Positions 43,716 through 52,971 are shown, counted from the first letter of the stretch. The stretch: 64,000 nt of DNA from Clostridium beijerinckii (GCF_018223745.1 NZ_CP073653.1:2570001-2634000); one strand, 5' to 3'. A program made the numbers and translations. Notes: a model not told the origin generated them from the sequence alone.

Positions 43716-44105
43716 TTATTGACCTATCAACTTATCGTTTTCAAAGATATGTTCAATTAACCAATCATTTAAAAGCTGTAATAGAGTAGAAATCGATTCA
43801 TTCTGATTTTCATCAATACTCCTAAAATCTACTTCATTAATTCTTTTTATAAAAGCGTCATGTTCTATCTTTTGAGTGAACATTCTTTTATAGTTAATTT
43901 TCTTCATATATTCTTCTTCTGCTTTAAAATGGAATGATGTATAGTCGCGTAGCTCATCTACTAACTCTAATATGTTATCATATTTATCAGTTGTAAAATC
44001 ATTTTTTAGTAGATTGTAAGCTTTGTCTGCTATTTCGAAGAGAACTTTGTGCTGTTCGTCAATAAAATCAATTCCAGTCTTAAATTCTTCTTTAAATTCA
44101 TACAT
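43716..44105 (-). CDS. Bacteriohemerythrin with one altered iron ligand
   Basis: 129 residues. The four-helix motifs are GIDFIDEQHKVLFEI (H19), SFHFKAEEEYM (H59, E63), QKIEHDAF (H82) and WLIEHIFENDKLIG (H119, D124). The histidine normally four residues before H82 is Q78. The protein should bind a di-iron centre and O2 but with a changed site. Hemerythrins are common in anaerobes as oxygen scavengers or sensors. AGAAGGTAAC precedes the start. Confidence 0.85.
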   Translation of the reverse strand: MYEFKEEFKTGIDFIDEQHKVLFEIADKAYNLLKNDFTTDKYDNILELVDELRDYTSFHFKAEEEYMKKINYKRMFTQKIEHDAFIKRINEVDFRSIDENQNESISTLLQLLNDWLIEHIFENDKLIGQ

Positions 44106-44394
44106 TAAATGTTACCTTCTTTCTTATAATTGTATAATTACATATAAAACAATTATATATTACCTTTGTAAAATTTTCTATATTAGGGATAAAGATAATT
44201 CCTATCAATAAGAGTAAATAGTATTTGTATATAATAAGAAACTATATAAATCCTGCTAAATTAATGATACAGTAGTATTAGAAAAATTTACAGCAATTAT
44301 CAATATAAACTATATATTGCACTTAAGTTTTTACATTTTAAGATTAATTGAGCTCTTTTTTATTAATATCTTAAACGTAAACTTGCTAGAGATA

Positions 44395-44720
44395 CCACAA
44401 TTATAAGCTATGCTCAGACTATGAAATATTTTCCAAACAGAAATGAGTGATATACTTTTGTGGAATGTTTCATTGGTAATTTTGATGGATGTGATTCTTG
44501 GCTATAAGTTGTTCCAAATGTGCTAGTTCAAAAAGTGATGCTCCAAATTTTACATTTGGTAAGCAGAACTTTCTCTGTGAGCGCTTGCTCTTTGAGGCTA
44601 GCACTTTGGATGCAACTTTATAGCCTTAGAATCACCCATCATAATTACCTAGAAACTGGAACAAAAGTATATTATTCATTTCGTTGAGATGTATGCATAA
44701 GTATAGATTATAGTTGGTTT
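44395..44720. repeat. Fold-back intergenic element, inverted copy
   Basis: The element of 30857-31147 recurs here in the opposite orientation: AGACTATGAAATATTTTCC, GAAATGAGTGATATACTTTT, GGTAATTTTGATGGATGTGA, GGCTATAAGTTGTTCC on the left; GCAACTTTATAGCC, AATTACCTAGAAACTGGAAC and GATTATAGTTGG on the right. The loop is longer here and includes AGAACTTTCTCTGTGAG. The conserved inverted halves support a mobile or structured element (MITE-like). Confidence 0.7.
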
Positions 44721-44778
44721 ATCTATATTGCAATACAAAAAACTATGAAAAAATAAATGAGAAAAGGAATTGGAATTT

Positions 44779-45324
44779 ATGGAAGTGATTCAGAACATAG
44801 ATAATAATATTTTAGAATTTATACAAATCCATATGAGGGCTCCCGCTTTAGATAAGATCATGCCGCTAATAACTATTCTTGGAAGTAAAATTACTATATG
44901 GACGTTTATTGCTTTAATACTTATAATAGGAAAAGAATATAGGAAGTATGGTATTATGATCATATGCTCTTTGATATTATGTTTTATTGTAGGAAATTTA
45001 GGCTTAAAACCTTTAGTAGCCAGAATTCGTCCTTTTAATGCTGAACCAATATTAAATATGATTCATATGAAGCTGCCAACAGATTTTTCTTTTCCGTCAG
45101 GCCATACTATGTGTTCATTTGCACCAGCAACTATAATTAATTATATGAATAAAAGAGCTGGGATACTTGCATTAACTCTAAGCACATTAATAGGCTTTTC
45201 AAGGTTATACTTATATGTACATTATCCATCAGATGTTTTTGCAGGGATGGTTATTGGGCTTTTGATAGGTAATTTAGTTATTGCAGCATTTAATAAAAGA
45301 TCATTAAGTTTTATTTTGAGTTAA
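44779..45324 (+). CDS. PAP2-family membrane phosphatase
   Basis: 181 residues from ATG 44779 (GAAAAGGA upstream; an in-frame TTG at 44770 overlaps it). The three PAP2 motifs are complete: KPLVARIRP, PSGH, and SRLYLYVHYPSD. Four to six membrane helices are predicted from the hydrophobic blocks. It probably dephosphorylates undecaprenyl pyrophosphate or a lipid phosphate at the outer membrane face, as BcrC does. Confidence 0.87.
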   Translation: MEVIQNIDNNILEFIQIHMRAPALDKIMPLITILGSKITIWTFIALILIIGKEYRKYGIMIICSLILCFIVGNLGLKPLVARIRPFNAEPILNMIHMKLPTDFSFPSGHTMCSFAPATIINYMNKRAGILALTLSTLIGFSRLYLYVHYPSDVFAGMVIGLLIGNLVIAAFNKRSLSFILS

Positions 45325-45500
45325 ACCAAGTTACTATTGATTCCGAACCCCATATTTAATAACTTTGAAAATAATTTTTTATTATTAGTAAATTATTATT
45401 TTGAAAATTAAAGATATACATTATAATAATTATGAGGAAGGTTATTATAAAAGCAAATTAGTGAAAATGATACTTTAGCTTATTACAAAGGGGGAAGAAT

Positions 45501-45860
45501 GTGAGTTGGGATTGTGCGGTATGGCACTGCAATATTGTAAAAAATAAAGAGGATGCAGAAATTCTATATAAAAGACTATGTGAAGGAGATACTTCGTTAA
45601 TTGGTCCTACACAAAAAATACAAGATTTTTATGAAGAATTAACAGCTAAGCATCCTGAAATTGATGATATAAGTGAAGAGGAAATTGGGGATTTAGATTT
45701 ATGCCCATGGAGTGTAACTTTTGATAAATCAGAAGGACACATTATTATGTCTTGTGTATTTAGCAAGGCTGATTATGTAAGCGATTTGATAAAGGAATTA
45801 GCTCAAAAACATGAACTATCTTTCTATGAACCTCAAAATAAACATTTTATTTATAATTAA
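45501..45860 (+). CDS. Hypothetical protein
   Basis: 119 residues from GTG 45501 with AAGGGGGAA upstream. Acidic and soluble: SWDCAVWHCNIVKNKEDAEI, EEEIGDLDLCPWSVTFDKSE, HIIMSCVFSKADYVSDLIKE. The alternating strand-helix pattern suggests a small alpha/beta domain. I do not recognise the family. The gene at 45958 follows about 100 bp later and may be functionally linked. Confidence 0.65.
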   Translation: MSWDCAVWHCNIVKNKEDAEILYKRLCEGDTSLIGPTQKIQDFYEELTAKHPEIDDISEEEIGDLDLCPWSVTFDKSEGHIIMSCVFSKADYVSDLIKELAQKHELSFYEPQNKHFIYN

Positions 45861-45957
45861 AAGTACATAGATAATAATCTTTGCTGTTTGTGGTTAAATG
45901 TGGTAATATAGAAAGGTGGTTTTTTATTATAATTTAAATTCTTTACTTTAAATTATA

Positions 45958-46635
45958 ATGGGATATGAGAAAAATAAATTGGGGAGGGATATTAAATATT
46001 ATATGGTCAAAGTAAAATATTCTGCTATATATACTGATAATTTTGGCTGTGAGCAGGCAGAACTATACTTTCTAAAAGGGGGACTTCAATTTAATATAAG
46101 AGATTGCGTCTTTTATGATGATCATTTTGATTTCGATTTTTATACTAAGAGACCTAATGAGCATAAACAACTTTTCTATTTAAAGGATGATGAATTAATA
46201 GAATATGTTATGGATGTGAGAATTCCATTAATAATGACATATGATGATGAGGAATGTGTGAGAGAATCTATATTATGCATTAAGAGACAGAGAAATTCTT
46301 ATAATAATATGCTTTCACTTGATCTAGATGGAAAATCTTATACTGTTGAAGGATATAATTTGCAAGAATTATTATATAAAATGAAGAAAAAACTGCCTAA
46401 AGAATATACTATGGAATCTGATTTTTCATGTATGCTAGGTGTATATTCTATTGAAGCAAATAAAGAAGAAGATTTTTATTGTTTTAGAAATTTCGAAGAA
46501 GAAGATGATGAAAGTGTTTCTAGCGAATCTTTTTGTTTGGAATCCTCTGATTTTAGAAGTAGAGATGCTTTTAATGGACTTAAAAAGTATCCAATTACTT
46601 ATATATTCAATGAATATTGTTTAAGTAAGATTTAA
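45958..46635 (+). CDS. Hypothetical protein
   Basis: 225 residues; the first ATG (45958) lacks a ribosome site, and ATG 46003 (16th codon) behind GGGGAGG may be the true start. Strand-rich N-terminal half (VKVKYSAIYTDNFGCEQAEL, FNIRDCVFYDDHFDFDFYTK) and an acidic C-terminal part (CFRNFEEEDDESVSSESFCL). No recognised domain. A hairpin terminator follows directly. Confidence 0.6.
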   Translation: MGYEKNKLGRDIKYYMVKVKYSAIYTDNFGCEQAELYFLKGGLQFNIRDCVFYDDHFDFDFYTKRPNEHKQLFYLKDDELIEYVMDVRIPLIMTYDDEECVRESILCIKRQRNSYNNMLSLDLDGKSYTVEGYNLQELLYKMKKKLPKEYTMESDFSCMLGVYSIEANKEEDFYCFRNFEEEDDESVSSESFCLESSDFRSRDAFNGLKKYPITYIFNEYCLSKI

Positions 46636-46661
46636 TCAGTCATATTTATGTATAATAATAT

Positions 46662-46702
46662 AAAAAAGAGATGGCGCATATAAGATGTGCTATCTCTTTT
46701 TG
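46662..46702. terminator. Bidirectional terminator
   Basis: AAAAAGAGAT-GGCGCAT and ATGTGCT-ATCTCTTTTT arms form an imperfect stem with T runs on both strands, between the hypothetical gene and minus-strand aspA. Confidence 0.75.
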
Positions 46703-46781
46703 GTTAATACCACGATTCATAAAATCATGTTCATATAATAGTATAATCCAAATTTTTGAAAATTATACCAAGAGTTAAAAA

Positions 46782-48212
46782 TTATATTGCTTGATTTATT
46801 TTTTCCTTTGATTCTATTGTTAGTGAAGAATTCAATTGTGTCATTAAATTTGGATCTAGAATTTGTTCTAATTCCTCAGAAGTTAATATACCTTTTGCCA
46901 GAACAAGTTCCTTTACAGAAATTCCTGATTTTAATGATTCTTTTGCAATGTCAGCAGAATTTTGGTATCCAATGTATGGGCAAAGTGCTGTTACAATACC
47001 AACACTATTGTCTAAGAGTTCTTTGCATCTTACTTCATTAGCAGTAATACCTATAATACAATTATCAACTAAAGTTGCAGTAGCATTTTGAAGCGTTTCT
47101 ATTGATTCAAATAATTTATAGAATAGAACGGGTTCAAAAGCATTAAGCTCTAATTGACCTGCTTCTGCTGCCATAGTTATTGTTAAATCATTACCTATAA
47201 TGTTAAATGCAACTTGTGAGACTACTTCTAAAATAACAGGATTAACTTTTCCAGGCATAATAGAAGAACCATTTTGCATTGAAGGCAGGTTAATTTCTGC
47301 AAAACCTGTTTTTGGACCACTAGATAGCAGTCTTAAATCATTTGCCATTTTAGATAGATTAACTGCACATGTTTTTAGAAGTCCTGATACACTTACAAAA
47401 CAGTCAAGATTTTGAGTCGCATCAATTAAATCATTTGATTGAGTTAAATTAAGACCGCAAATTTTTCTTAAATTAGGAGTTATATTATGAAAATATTCAG
47501 GGCTTACATTTATTGCTGTACCAATAGCTGTGCCCCCTATATTTAGAACAAGCATATCTTTTTCAGCCCTTTTTAAGCGTTCTATATCACGTTTTATCAT
47601 CGATGCAAAAGCATTGAATGATTGTCCAAGTCTAATTGGAACTGCATCTTGAAGTTGAGTACGTCCCATTTTAATTATATTATTAAATTCTAACGATTTT
47701 AATTTGAGAGTGTTATATAAACGTTGAAGCTCTGCAATAGTTTTTGGAAGCATTTTTAGAACTGTAAGTTTTCCGGCTGTAGGGAATACATCATTAGTAG
47801 ATTGGGCCATATTTACGTGATCGTTTGGGTGTACAACATTATAACTGCCTTTAATTTCTCCAAGGAGTTCAATTGCGCGATTAGCTATAACTTCATTAGC
47901 ATTCATGTTAGCAGAAGTTCCTGCGCCTCCTTGAATTGAATCTACTATAAATTCTTCATGTAATTTCCCGCAAATAATCTCATCGCAAGCATTTATTATA
48001 GCATTGGCAATCGTTGAAGTTAAGAAATTTGCATCTCTATTTGTAATAGCAGCAGCTTTTTTTATTTCAGCAAGACTAATTATAAATTCCTTATTTAATT
48101 TTCTTTCAGTAATAGGAAAATTGTTTTTTGCTCTTAATGATTGAATGCCGTAATATGCACTAGCTGGTACCTCCATGGTTCCTATTGAGTCTGATTCCAT
48201 ACGTGTTTTCAT
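46782..48212 (-). CDS. aspA: Aspartate ammonia-lyase
   Basis: 476 residues of the aspartase/fumarase superfamily. GGAGTSANMNANEVIANRA, HPNDHVNMAQSTNDVFPTA, MGRTQLQDAVPI and the flexible catalytic loop GSSIMPGKVNP are present. AspA-specific context (MESDSIGTMEVPASAYYGIQ start) favours aspartase over class II fumarase. It releases ammonia from aspartate to give fumarate. It faces a divergent Lrp-type regulator across a 700-bp gap. A GAGGAATTTT site precedes the start. Confidence 0.92.
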   Translation of the reverse strand: MKTRMESDSIGTMEVPASAYYGIQSLRAKNNFPITERKLNKEFIISLAEIKKAAAITNRDANFLTSTIANAIINACDEIICGKLHEEFIVDSIQGGAGTSANMNANEVIANRAIELLGEIKGSYNVVHPNDHVNMAQSTNDVFPTAGKLTVLKMLPKTIAELQRLYNTLKLKSLEFNNIIKMGRTQLQDAVPIRLGQSFNAFASMIKRDIERLKRAEKDMLVLNIGGTAIGTAINVSPEYFHNITPNLRKICGLNLTQSNDLIDATQNLDCFVSVSGLLKTCAVNLSKMANDLRLLSSGPKTGFAEINLPSMQNGSSIMPGKVNPVILEVVSQVAFNIIGNDLTITMAAEAGQLELNAFEPVLFYKLFESIETLQNATATLVDNCIIGITANEVRCKELLDNSVGIVTALCPYIGYQNSADIAKESLKSGISVKELVLAKGILTSEELEQILDPNLMTQLNSSLTIESKEKINQAI

Positions 48213-48916
48213 TTAAAAATTCCTCGCTTTCATAACTTAAATCATTTCAAAAATTTAAAATAATAGATTACTTAAAATAATTTCTAACAACAAAAGATAA
48301 ATTTATAATCAAGATATATCTACCGTTATTTTTTTTATTAATCTCTATGACTGAAGATTATCACGCTTTAAAATCAATGTAAATATTAGAAACAAAATTG
48401 TGAATAAAAGCTAAAAATTAGCATAATACACTTAAATAAAATTATAGTAGATATAAAAATGCTTAATTTTATTAAGTCTGAAATTTCAAATAAAATGCGA
48501 ACATAAATATTAAATTATATTTATAAATTCGTAATATTACTAAAATTATAGATAAAGTTTTGCTTAATAATAAGAAAAAATTCATAAAGACAATAAAATA
48601 GTATAAAAATTGAGAATAAATAAGGAAAAGTTTGGAATATACGAGCAGTATAATAGTTTATACTAAAATATAAAGTTAATTTTTTAAATCAAAACCTCGA
48701 AAAGTACTTGTAAATTTCTAATAATCACCTTAAAATATAAATATAATAAATAGGCAATTTGAATAAGTATAAAGGAAGAATAGATTGCTGAAAATTTAAT
48801 AATAAAGCGCAAAGGGGCGTATCAATAATCAGAAACTATTAGGATTATTTGATATGTTTTTTTATTCTTTAATTTTGCTATTATAATTAATTCATAAGGA
48901 GACAGAGGTATAGTAT
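48213..48916. other. aspA-lrp divergent intergenic region
   Basis: About 700 bp of very AT-rich DNA without a convincing open frame on either strand. It must hold both promoters. The only clear structure is the hairpin listed at 48826-48869; a TATAAT-like box lies near 48885 just upstream of the regulator gene. Confidence 0.5.
48826..48869 (+). terminator. Hairpin with T run upstream of the Lrp-type gene
   Basis: TATCAATAATC and GATTATTTGATA pair around a 12-nt loop and are followed by TGTTTTTTT. As no gene precedes it on this strand, it may end a small RNA or act as a leader attenuator. Confidence 0.5.
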
Positions 48917-49369
48917 ATGGACAAGATTGATTTTAAGATTATTGAACTTCTACAAGAAAATGCTCGTTATCCACTAAAGCATTTAGCAGAGGAAGTGTTT
49001 TTATCAACTCCCGCAGTATCAGCACGTATTGAAAAATTGGAACAAGCAGGTGTTATTACAGGATATTCTGCACACGTCGATCCACTAAAGTTAGGCTATA
49101 ATATTAAGGCGTTTATTAATTTGGAAATGACGCCTAAGCAGAAACCTGAGTTTTATCCTTTTATATCAAATTGCCCAAATGTACTTGAGTGCAATTGCGT
49201 AACAGGCAAGTATTCCATGTTAATAAAGGTTGCTTATCACACAACTTTAGAATTAGATGCCTTTATTGGAGAATTACAAAAGTTTGGAAATACGGAAACT
49301 CAAATAGTGTTCTCTACAGCAGTTGAGCATAGAGGAATAGATGTGACATCAGAAATTGGTGATAAATAG
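48917..49369 (+). CDS. Lrp/AsnC-family transcriptional regulator
   Basis: 150 residues. DKIDFKIIELLQENARYPLK and LAEEVFLSTPAVSARIEKLE form the helix-turn-helix; the C-terminal RAM/AsnC effector domain includes CNCVTGKYSMLIKVAYHTTL. Members bind amino acids and regulate their metabolism. The divergent aspA makes aspartate or asparagine utilisation a likely target (inference). AAGGAGACAGAGG precedes the start; a strong terminator follows. Confidence 0.88.
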   Translation: MDKIDFKIIELLQENARYPLKHLAEEVFLSTPAVSARIEKLEQAGVITGYSAHVDPLKLGYNIKAFINLEMTPKQKPEFYPFISNCPNVLECNCVTGKYSMLIKVAYHTTLELDAFIGELQKFGNTETQIVFSTAVEHRGIDVTSEIGDK

Positions 49370-49382
49370 ATTTAAGAAAGAA

Positions 49383-49424
49383 GACTGTTCTAGATATAAA
49401 CATGGTTTATATTTAGAACAGTTT
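49383..49424 (+). terminator. Terminator after the Lrp-type gene
   Basis: ACTGTTCTAGATATAAAC and GTTTATATTTAGAACAGT form a long stem with a small loop, followed by TTTTTATT. Confidence 0.85.
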
Positions 49425-49565
49425 TTATTATTACAACATAAAATATAGAATAATCTGGAGGTTTATATCATAGAATTGTAATAGTATAAATATATGTCAA
49501 GGAAAGTTTCTATAAGAAAATAATTTGGGAATTATATATATGTCGAGTTAGAGGGAGGAAATATT

Positions 49566-49796
49566 GTGAGTGAATATGAAGAAAAATTAAACGAAAATAA
49601 GAACATAATATTGAGAAACATTGAGCAAGGTAAAAAATCGGGGGTCAATAAAGTTTCAGCCGTTTTTGCCATAAGTAAAAGAGATGAGCTCCGAAAAAAC
49701 ATGGTTACAGATTTGGCTACATGGCTAATTACTGATGGATATAAAGTTTCTCTTAAAGAAGGAGAACTCGAGATATTAACTATTGAATGGGAATAA
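49566..49796 (+). CDS. Hypothetical small protein
   Basis: 76 residues from GTG 49566 with AGGGAGGAA upstream. Charged and helical (YEEKLNENKNIILRNIEQGK, ISKRDELRKNMVTDLATWLI). No recognised domain. Flanked by terminators on both sides, so it is its own transcript. Confidence 0.6.
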   Translation: MSEYEEKLNENKNIILRNIEQGKKSGVNKVSAVFAISKRDELRKNMVTDLATWLITDGYKVSLKEGELEILTIEWE

Positions 49797-49811
49797 AACA
49801 GAAATTTGTAC

Positions 49812-49834
49812 AAACCCTCAAAATAAGAGGGTTT
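49812..49834 (+). terminator. Small hairpin terminator
   Basis: AAACCCTC, loop AAAATAA, GAGGGTTT. Short T run only. Confidence 0.5.
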
Positions 49835-49894
49835 ACATATATGCTATATAAAAAGCATACTATATAAACATACTAACATAAATATCAAAGTCTT

Positions 49895-49921
49895 AAGCAT
49901 CTAAATTTATAGGTGCTTTTT
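49895..49921 (+). terminator. Terminator-like hairpin
   Basis: AAGCATCTA, AATT loop, TAGGTGCTT (one wobble), then TTT. It lies 100 bp after the previous gene's stop. Confidence 0.5.
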
Positions 49922-50174
49922 GTTATGTGAATAAATAATGCTATTTTTTCACAACAAAAAGAATTAAAGCAAAAATATTGTTGTTTTATAGTCAGATTTG
50001 TGCGTTTAGAGTAAAAAGCATTTTTAAAGTTTGAATGTTGTGATAACATTTACAGTATAAGAAGTGAAATACTTATAAAATTAACACTTAATTTAAATTT
50101 TTTCTTCAGAATTTGCTACACAAATTTTACCAAATTAATTGTATTCTATAGAATATTAGAGGGGATGAGAATGG

Positions 50175-50348
50175 ATGGGGAATATAATTAAAATAAACAT
50201 ATATTATGCAGAATTTACAAGAAAAAATAAAGGCAAATTAAGATTGGAAACAGTAGAAAAATCCATTTTGAGGTATGATAAATGGTTAAAGGATACGAAT
50301 AGAAAAGATAATATAGAAACTTATGAGGAATTTTTACGGGTTCAGTAA
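50175..50348 (+). CDS. Very small hypothetical protein
   Basis: 57 residues: MGNIIKINIYYAEFTRKNKG, KLRLETVEKSILRYDKWLKD, ending EEFLRVQ. GAGGGGATGAG ends 7 bp before ATG 50175, and a long hairpin follows the stop, so it is a plausible independent small gene. Basic and helical; no family recognised. A second ATG four bases earlier leads to a stop after six codons. Confidence 0.5.
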   Translation: MGNIIKINIYYAEFTRKNKGKLRLETVEKSILRYDKWLKDTNRKDNIETYEEFLRVQ

Positions 50349-50359
50349 TATTGACGGGG

Positions 50360-50392
50360 GATAGTAAGTGATATTAATATTACTTACTATCC
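50360..50392 (+). terminator. Terminator-like hairpin
   Basis: GGATAGTAAGT and ACTTACTATCC form a perfect 11-bp stem followed by TTT. It ends the small gene at 50175. Confidence 0.6.
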
Positions 50393-50510
50393 TTTAGAGT
50401 TTATAGTATTAGTTTGTTTATTATATTTGGTTGGCATGGTGGAAAACAAAATATATAGACATAAGTATAAGAAATTTTCATAAATATATTAATGTGGATA
50501 CATATATAGA

Positions 50511-50565
50511 TAAATCAGCTATAATCTAGACTTATGCGTGTGTATCGCCGAAATGAATAATATAC
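50511..50565. repeat. Left-end fragment of the fold-back repeat
   Basis: GCTATAATCTAGACTTATGC, CGCCGAAATGAATAATATAC matches the left end of the elements at 26983 and 30857; the rest is missing. Confidence 0.5.
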
Positions 50566-50686
50566 TTAAATTTAAACACTACAAGTTGTGTTTAAGTAAA
50601 ATGAAAAGATAATTTAAAGAGCTAGAACAAGGAAATTTAATATAGCCTTTATAAAATTAATAATCTAAATAAGGGAGAGGTTTTAA

Positions 50687-50917
50687 ATGGTTAAAGATGA
50701 ATTTAAAGGGTTAGTAAAAGAGTATAATGATGAAAGTTGTTCATGGTGCAAAAGCGAATCGAACTGCTTTTATAAAAGAAAAGCAATGGAGGCTACTAGA
50801 GAAGCTATAAAAGAAATCACAATTTGTACATCAGCTTACTGCACTGCAAAGGTTTCTTGCGATTATTATAGAAGGGACAGCGAGAAATACAATCTTTATA
50901 ATGTTAAAGAAGCTTAG
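50687..50917 (+). CDS. Small Cys-containing hypothetical protein
   Basis: 76 residues: MVKDEFKGLVKEYNDESCSW, CKSESNCFYKRKAMEATREA, then ICTSAYCTAKVSCDYYRR. Six cysteines in C-x2-C and C-x5/6-C spacings suggest metal binding. Family not recognised. GGGAGAGG precedes the start and a terminator follows. Confidence 0.6.
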   Translation: MVKDEFKGLVKEYNDESCSWCKSESNCFYKRKAMEATREAIKEITICTSAYCTAKVSCDYYRRDSEKYNLYNVKEA

Positions 50918-50936
50918 GAATAATTGATAATTATAT

Positions 50937-50971
50937 GAAAGGCGCTACTTTTTATTGTGGTGCCTTTTTTA
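50937..50971 (+). terminator. Terminator
   Basis: AAAGGCGCTAC and GTGGTGCCTTT (one wobble) around an 8-nt loop, then a T run. Confidence 0.8.
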
Positions 50972-51136
50972 TTGTCTATGAAATATATCCCAACTAGAAA
51001 TAAGAATTATGCTTTTGCTAAATAAATTAGCAAAAAATATATGCTAGATACGAATATAATTAAATATTGCTCATATACATCTATATTGTCTGGTAATATT
51101 ATAGGACTAATATATGGATGCGTTATGGAGGGCAAT

Positions 51137-51325
51137 ATGAAATTCGACTATAATTTATTAATTTTACTGCTAATTAATTTCTTTTTGTTATTCATAGTTA
51201 TAGGTGTAATATTTAATGTAGTTAGAGTTTATAAGGCACATGTAGACAGGAATAAAAAAATTGAACAGAAATTTGATGAGATATTGAATGAGTTTATAAT
51301 AAAAACATTAAATAATAGTAAATAA
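51137..51325 (+). CDS. Small single-pass membrane protein
   Basis: 62 residues from ATG 51137, because GGAGGG at 51128-51132 is well placed; the in-frame ATG at 51041 has no site. One hydrophobic helix at about 6-28 (LLILLLINFFLLFIVIGVIF) and a charged coiled tail (VDRNKKIEQKFDEILNEFI). Function unknown. Confidence 0.55.
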   Translation: MKFDYNLLILLLINFFLLFIVIGVIFNVVRVYKAHVDRNKKIEQKFDEILNEFIIKTLNNSK

Positions 51326-51534
51326 AGCGTTAATACAAGAATATTTCTGCTTTAGGCGAATATATCAATGAATAGCATGTAAGTAAATTTACTTAGTACT
51401 TAGGGACATACAGTAATATTAACTAATACAAGCTATCAATACTATTTTTGTTAATATTTTTATAGATTATATTTTGTGTTATTGGTTAATATATTACTGC
51501 CAAACAAAATTAAAATAAAAGGAGGTAGATTCAA

Positions 51535-51741
51535 ATGGCATCAAATAATAGTGGAAGCAATAGAACATTAGTACCTGAAGCAAAGCAAGGTTTAAACAGA
51601 TTAAAAACTGAGGTTGCATCAGAAATTGGATTACAAAACTATGAAAACATCGATAAAGGGAACCTATCTTCAAGGCAAAATGGTAGCGTTGGTGGAGAAA
51701 TGGTAAAAAGAATGATAGAAAGCTACGAACAAGGGTTATAA
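51535..51741 (+). CDS. Alpha/beta-type small acid-soluble spore protein
   Basis: 68 residues. TLVPEAKQGLNRLKTEVASEIG contains the SASP segment and the GPR protease site region (TEVASEIGL), and GSVGGEMVKRMIESYEQ is the C-terminal signature. Such proteins coat and protect DNA in the spore and are made in the forespore under sigma G. A strong AAAGGAGGT site precedes the ATG, and a terminator follows. It shows directly that the host forms endospores. Confidence 0.93.
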   Translation: MASNNSGSNRTLVPEAKQGLNRLKTEVASEIGLQNYENIDKGNLSSRQNGSVGGEMVKRMIESYEQGL

Positions 51742-51753
51742 AAAATAATTATA

Positions 51754-51787
51754 CAAAAAAGCACTCATAGAATTATGAGTGCTTTTT
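51754..51787 (+). terminator. Terminator of the SASP gene
   Basis: AAAAAGCACTCAT and ATGAGTGCTTTTT around AGAATT. Confidence 0.88.
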
Positions 51788-52010
51788 AATATAAGAATGT
51801 ATATTAGTTTATATGTTAAAAACAGTTAATAACATATATTGCTACAATGAACATATGTCTAATGTTCTAATAAACCAGGATTAATTAAGGAAAAATGTAT
51901 AAACTAAATTAGGGTATATCACATTCTTTATAAATTAAACAATATGAACCATGAAATATGATATAATTAATATTAGAAAAAAATATTATAAAAAATATGG
52001 AGGGACTATA

Positions 52011-52172
52011 ATGAAAATAAATGACAGAGTTGAATTTTTAGAAAATGATAATAAAGGTAAGACAGGGACTGTAATTAAATTGATGGGAGAACATAGCGCT
52101 GTTGTTGTAATAGATGGAGAAGAAGATGATGTTCCAACTTTAGCAAGAGTGACGAATTTAAAGGTGATTTAA
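52011..52172 (+). CDS. Small KOW-like protein
   Basis: 53 residues from ATG 52011 behind ATGGAGGG; the longer frame begins before this site. MKINDRVEFLENDNKGKTGT and HSAVVVIDGEEDDVPTLARV look like a small beta-barrel (KOW/SH3-like) fold. No specific function. Confidence 0.55.
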   Translation: MKINDRVEFLENDNKGKTGTVIKLMGEHSAVVVIDGEEDDVPTLARVTNLKVI

Positions 52173-52285
52173 TCTAATATTTAAATTTACATATATTAAT
52201 ATATACATAATTTTATTATATGTTAAGTATGAAATCTAAAAATAATTTCCTCTTTTTTATATAATTGGTTATATATTTCTTTTGA

Positions 52286-52308
52286 TTATATATAATTAAT
52301 TATATATA
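52286..52308. repeat. AT palindrome upstream of a small gene
   Basis: TATATATAATTAATTATATATA: nearly perfect palindrome just before the AAAGGAGGG site of the gene at 52323. It could be an operator. Confidence 0.35.
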
Positions 52309-52322
52309 AAGGAGGGAGACTT

Positions 52323-52553
52323 ATGTTAGACGGTAAAAAAGAGATATTAACAATGTTTAAAAATAAAAATGATGGGTTGACATTTGAAGAAATACACACC
52401 AATGAAAAATTTCAGCCAGAGGTATATTTTAAAAATGGAACCCTAACTAAAATAAATATTTTCTTAGTTGGAGCCTTAAATCAAATGGTGAATAGTGACA
52501 TACTTGTTTGGAGACAAGGAAAGTATTACTTAAAAGAAAACGATATAGGTTAA
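52323..52553 (+). CDS. Small hypothetical protein, possible winged helix
   Basis: 76 residues: KKEILTMFKNKNDGLTFEEI, then FLVGALNQMVNSDILVWRQG, KYYLKEN. The helix-helix-strand order with a final wing-like QGKYYL resembles small winged-helix DNA-binding proteins, but no family is certain. A strong AAAGGAGGG site and an AT palindrome precede it, and a hairpin follows. Confidence 0.55.
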   Translation: MLDGKKEILTMFKNKNDGLTFEEIHTNEKFQPEVYFKNGTLTKINIFLVGALNQMVNSDILVWRQGKYYLKENDIG

Positions 52554-52568
52554 TTTTCTAATGAAGAA

Positions 52569-52610
52569 TAAGCGAAGAAAATGCCACTATACACAATTTT
52601 CTTTGCTTAT
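52569..52610 (+). terminator. Hairpin terminator
   Basis: AAGCGAAGAAAAT and ATTTTCTTTGCTT arms (one mismatch) around a 13-nt loop. T run is short. Confidence 0.55.
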
Positions 52611-52673
52611 TTAAGGCTATCTTTGAATATCAAGCTTCTCCTAGAATTCTGTATATCTAGAATATTTAATCCA

Positions 52674-52971
52674 TCATGTCCTTTTTTCTGGCTCATAGCG
52701 TAAGATTATTTCAATATTATTAAAGTTATCAATATTATTCATGCGTTCCATGCGTTTCAATAATGGTACTATCTGGGTTGAACTGTCTGTGTGAGAGCAT
52801 AAATTGGCATGTGTATATAACTTAGGCACATAAATGTTCTTTTCAAAAGCATCTACTACATTAAATCGATCTTTGTATTTTAGAAAAGGTTTATCATCAT
52901 CAAAGCAAAGAGTTGCAACAGTTTCAAATGCTTCCTTTTATATTCCAAGTTATAAACAATAATTTTTTCAT
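52674..52971 (-). pseudogene. Gene relic of unknown family
   Basis: On the minus strand a ribosome site (GGTGAA) precedes ATG at 52971, which reads MKKLLFITWNIKGSI and stops. A second frame then continues KEAFETVATLCFDDDKPFLK and VVDAFEKNIYVPKLYTHANL to a stop at 52674. The start resembles some glycosyltransferases, but the body is not recognised. Probably an internally deleted, frameshifted gene. Confidence 0.45.

Noticed and set aside
44779..44790. Longer starts for several genes (for example PAP2 at 44770, treB at 27722, CbiG at 23985, EEP at 38316)
   Set aside because: In each case the earlier codon lies upstream of or within the ribosome site, or inside the preceding gene, so the later start was chosen.
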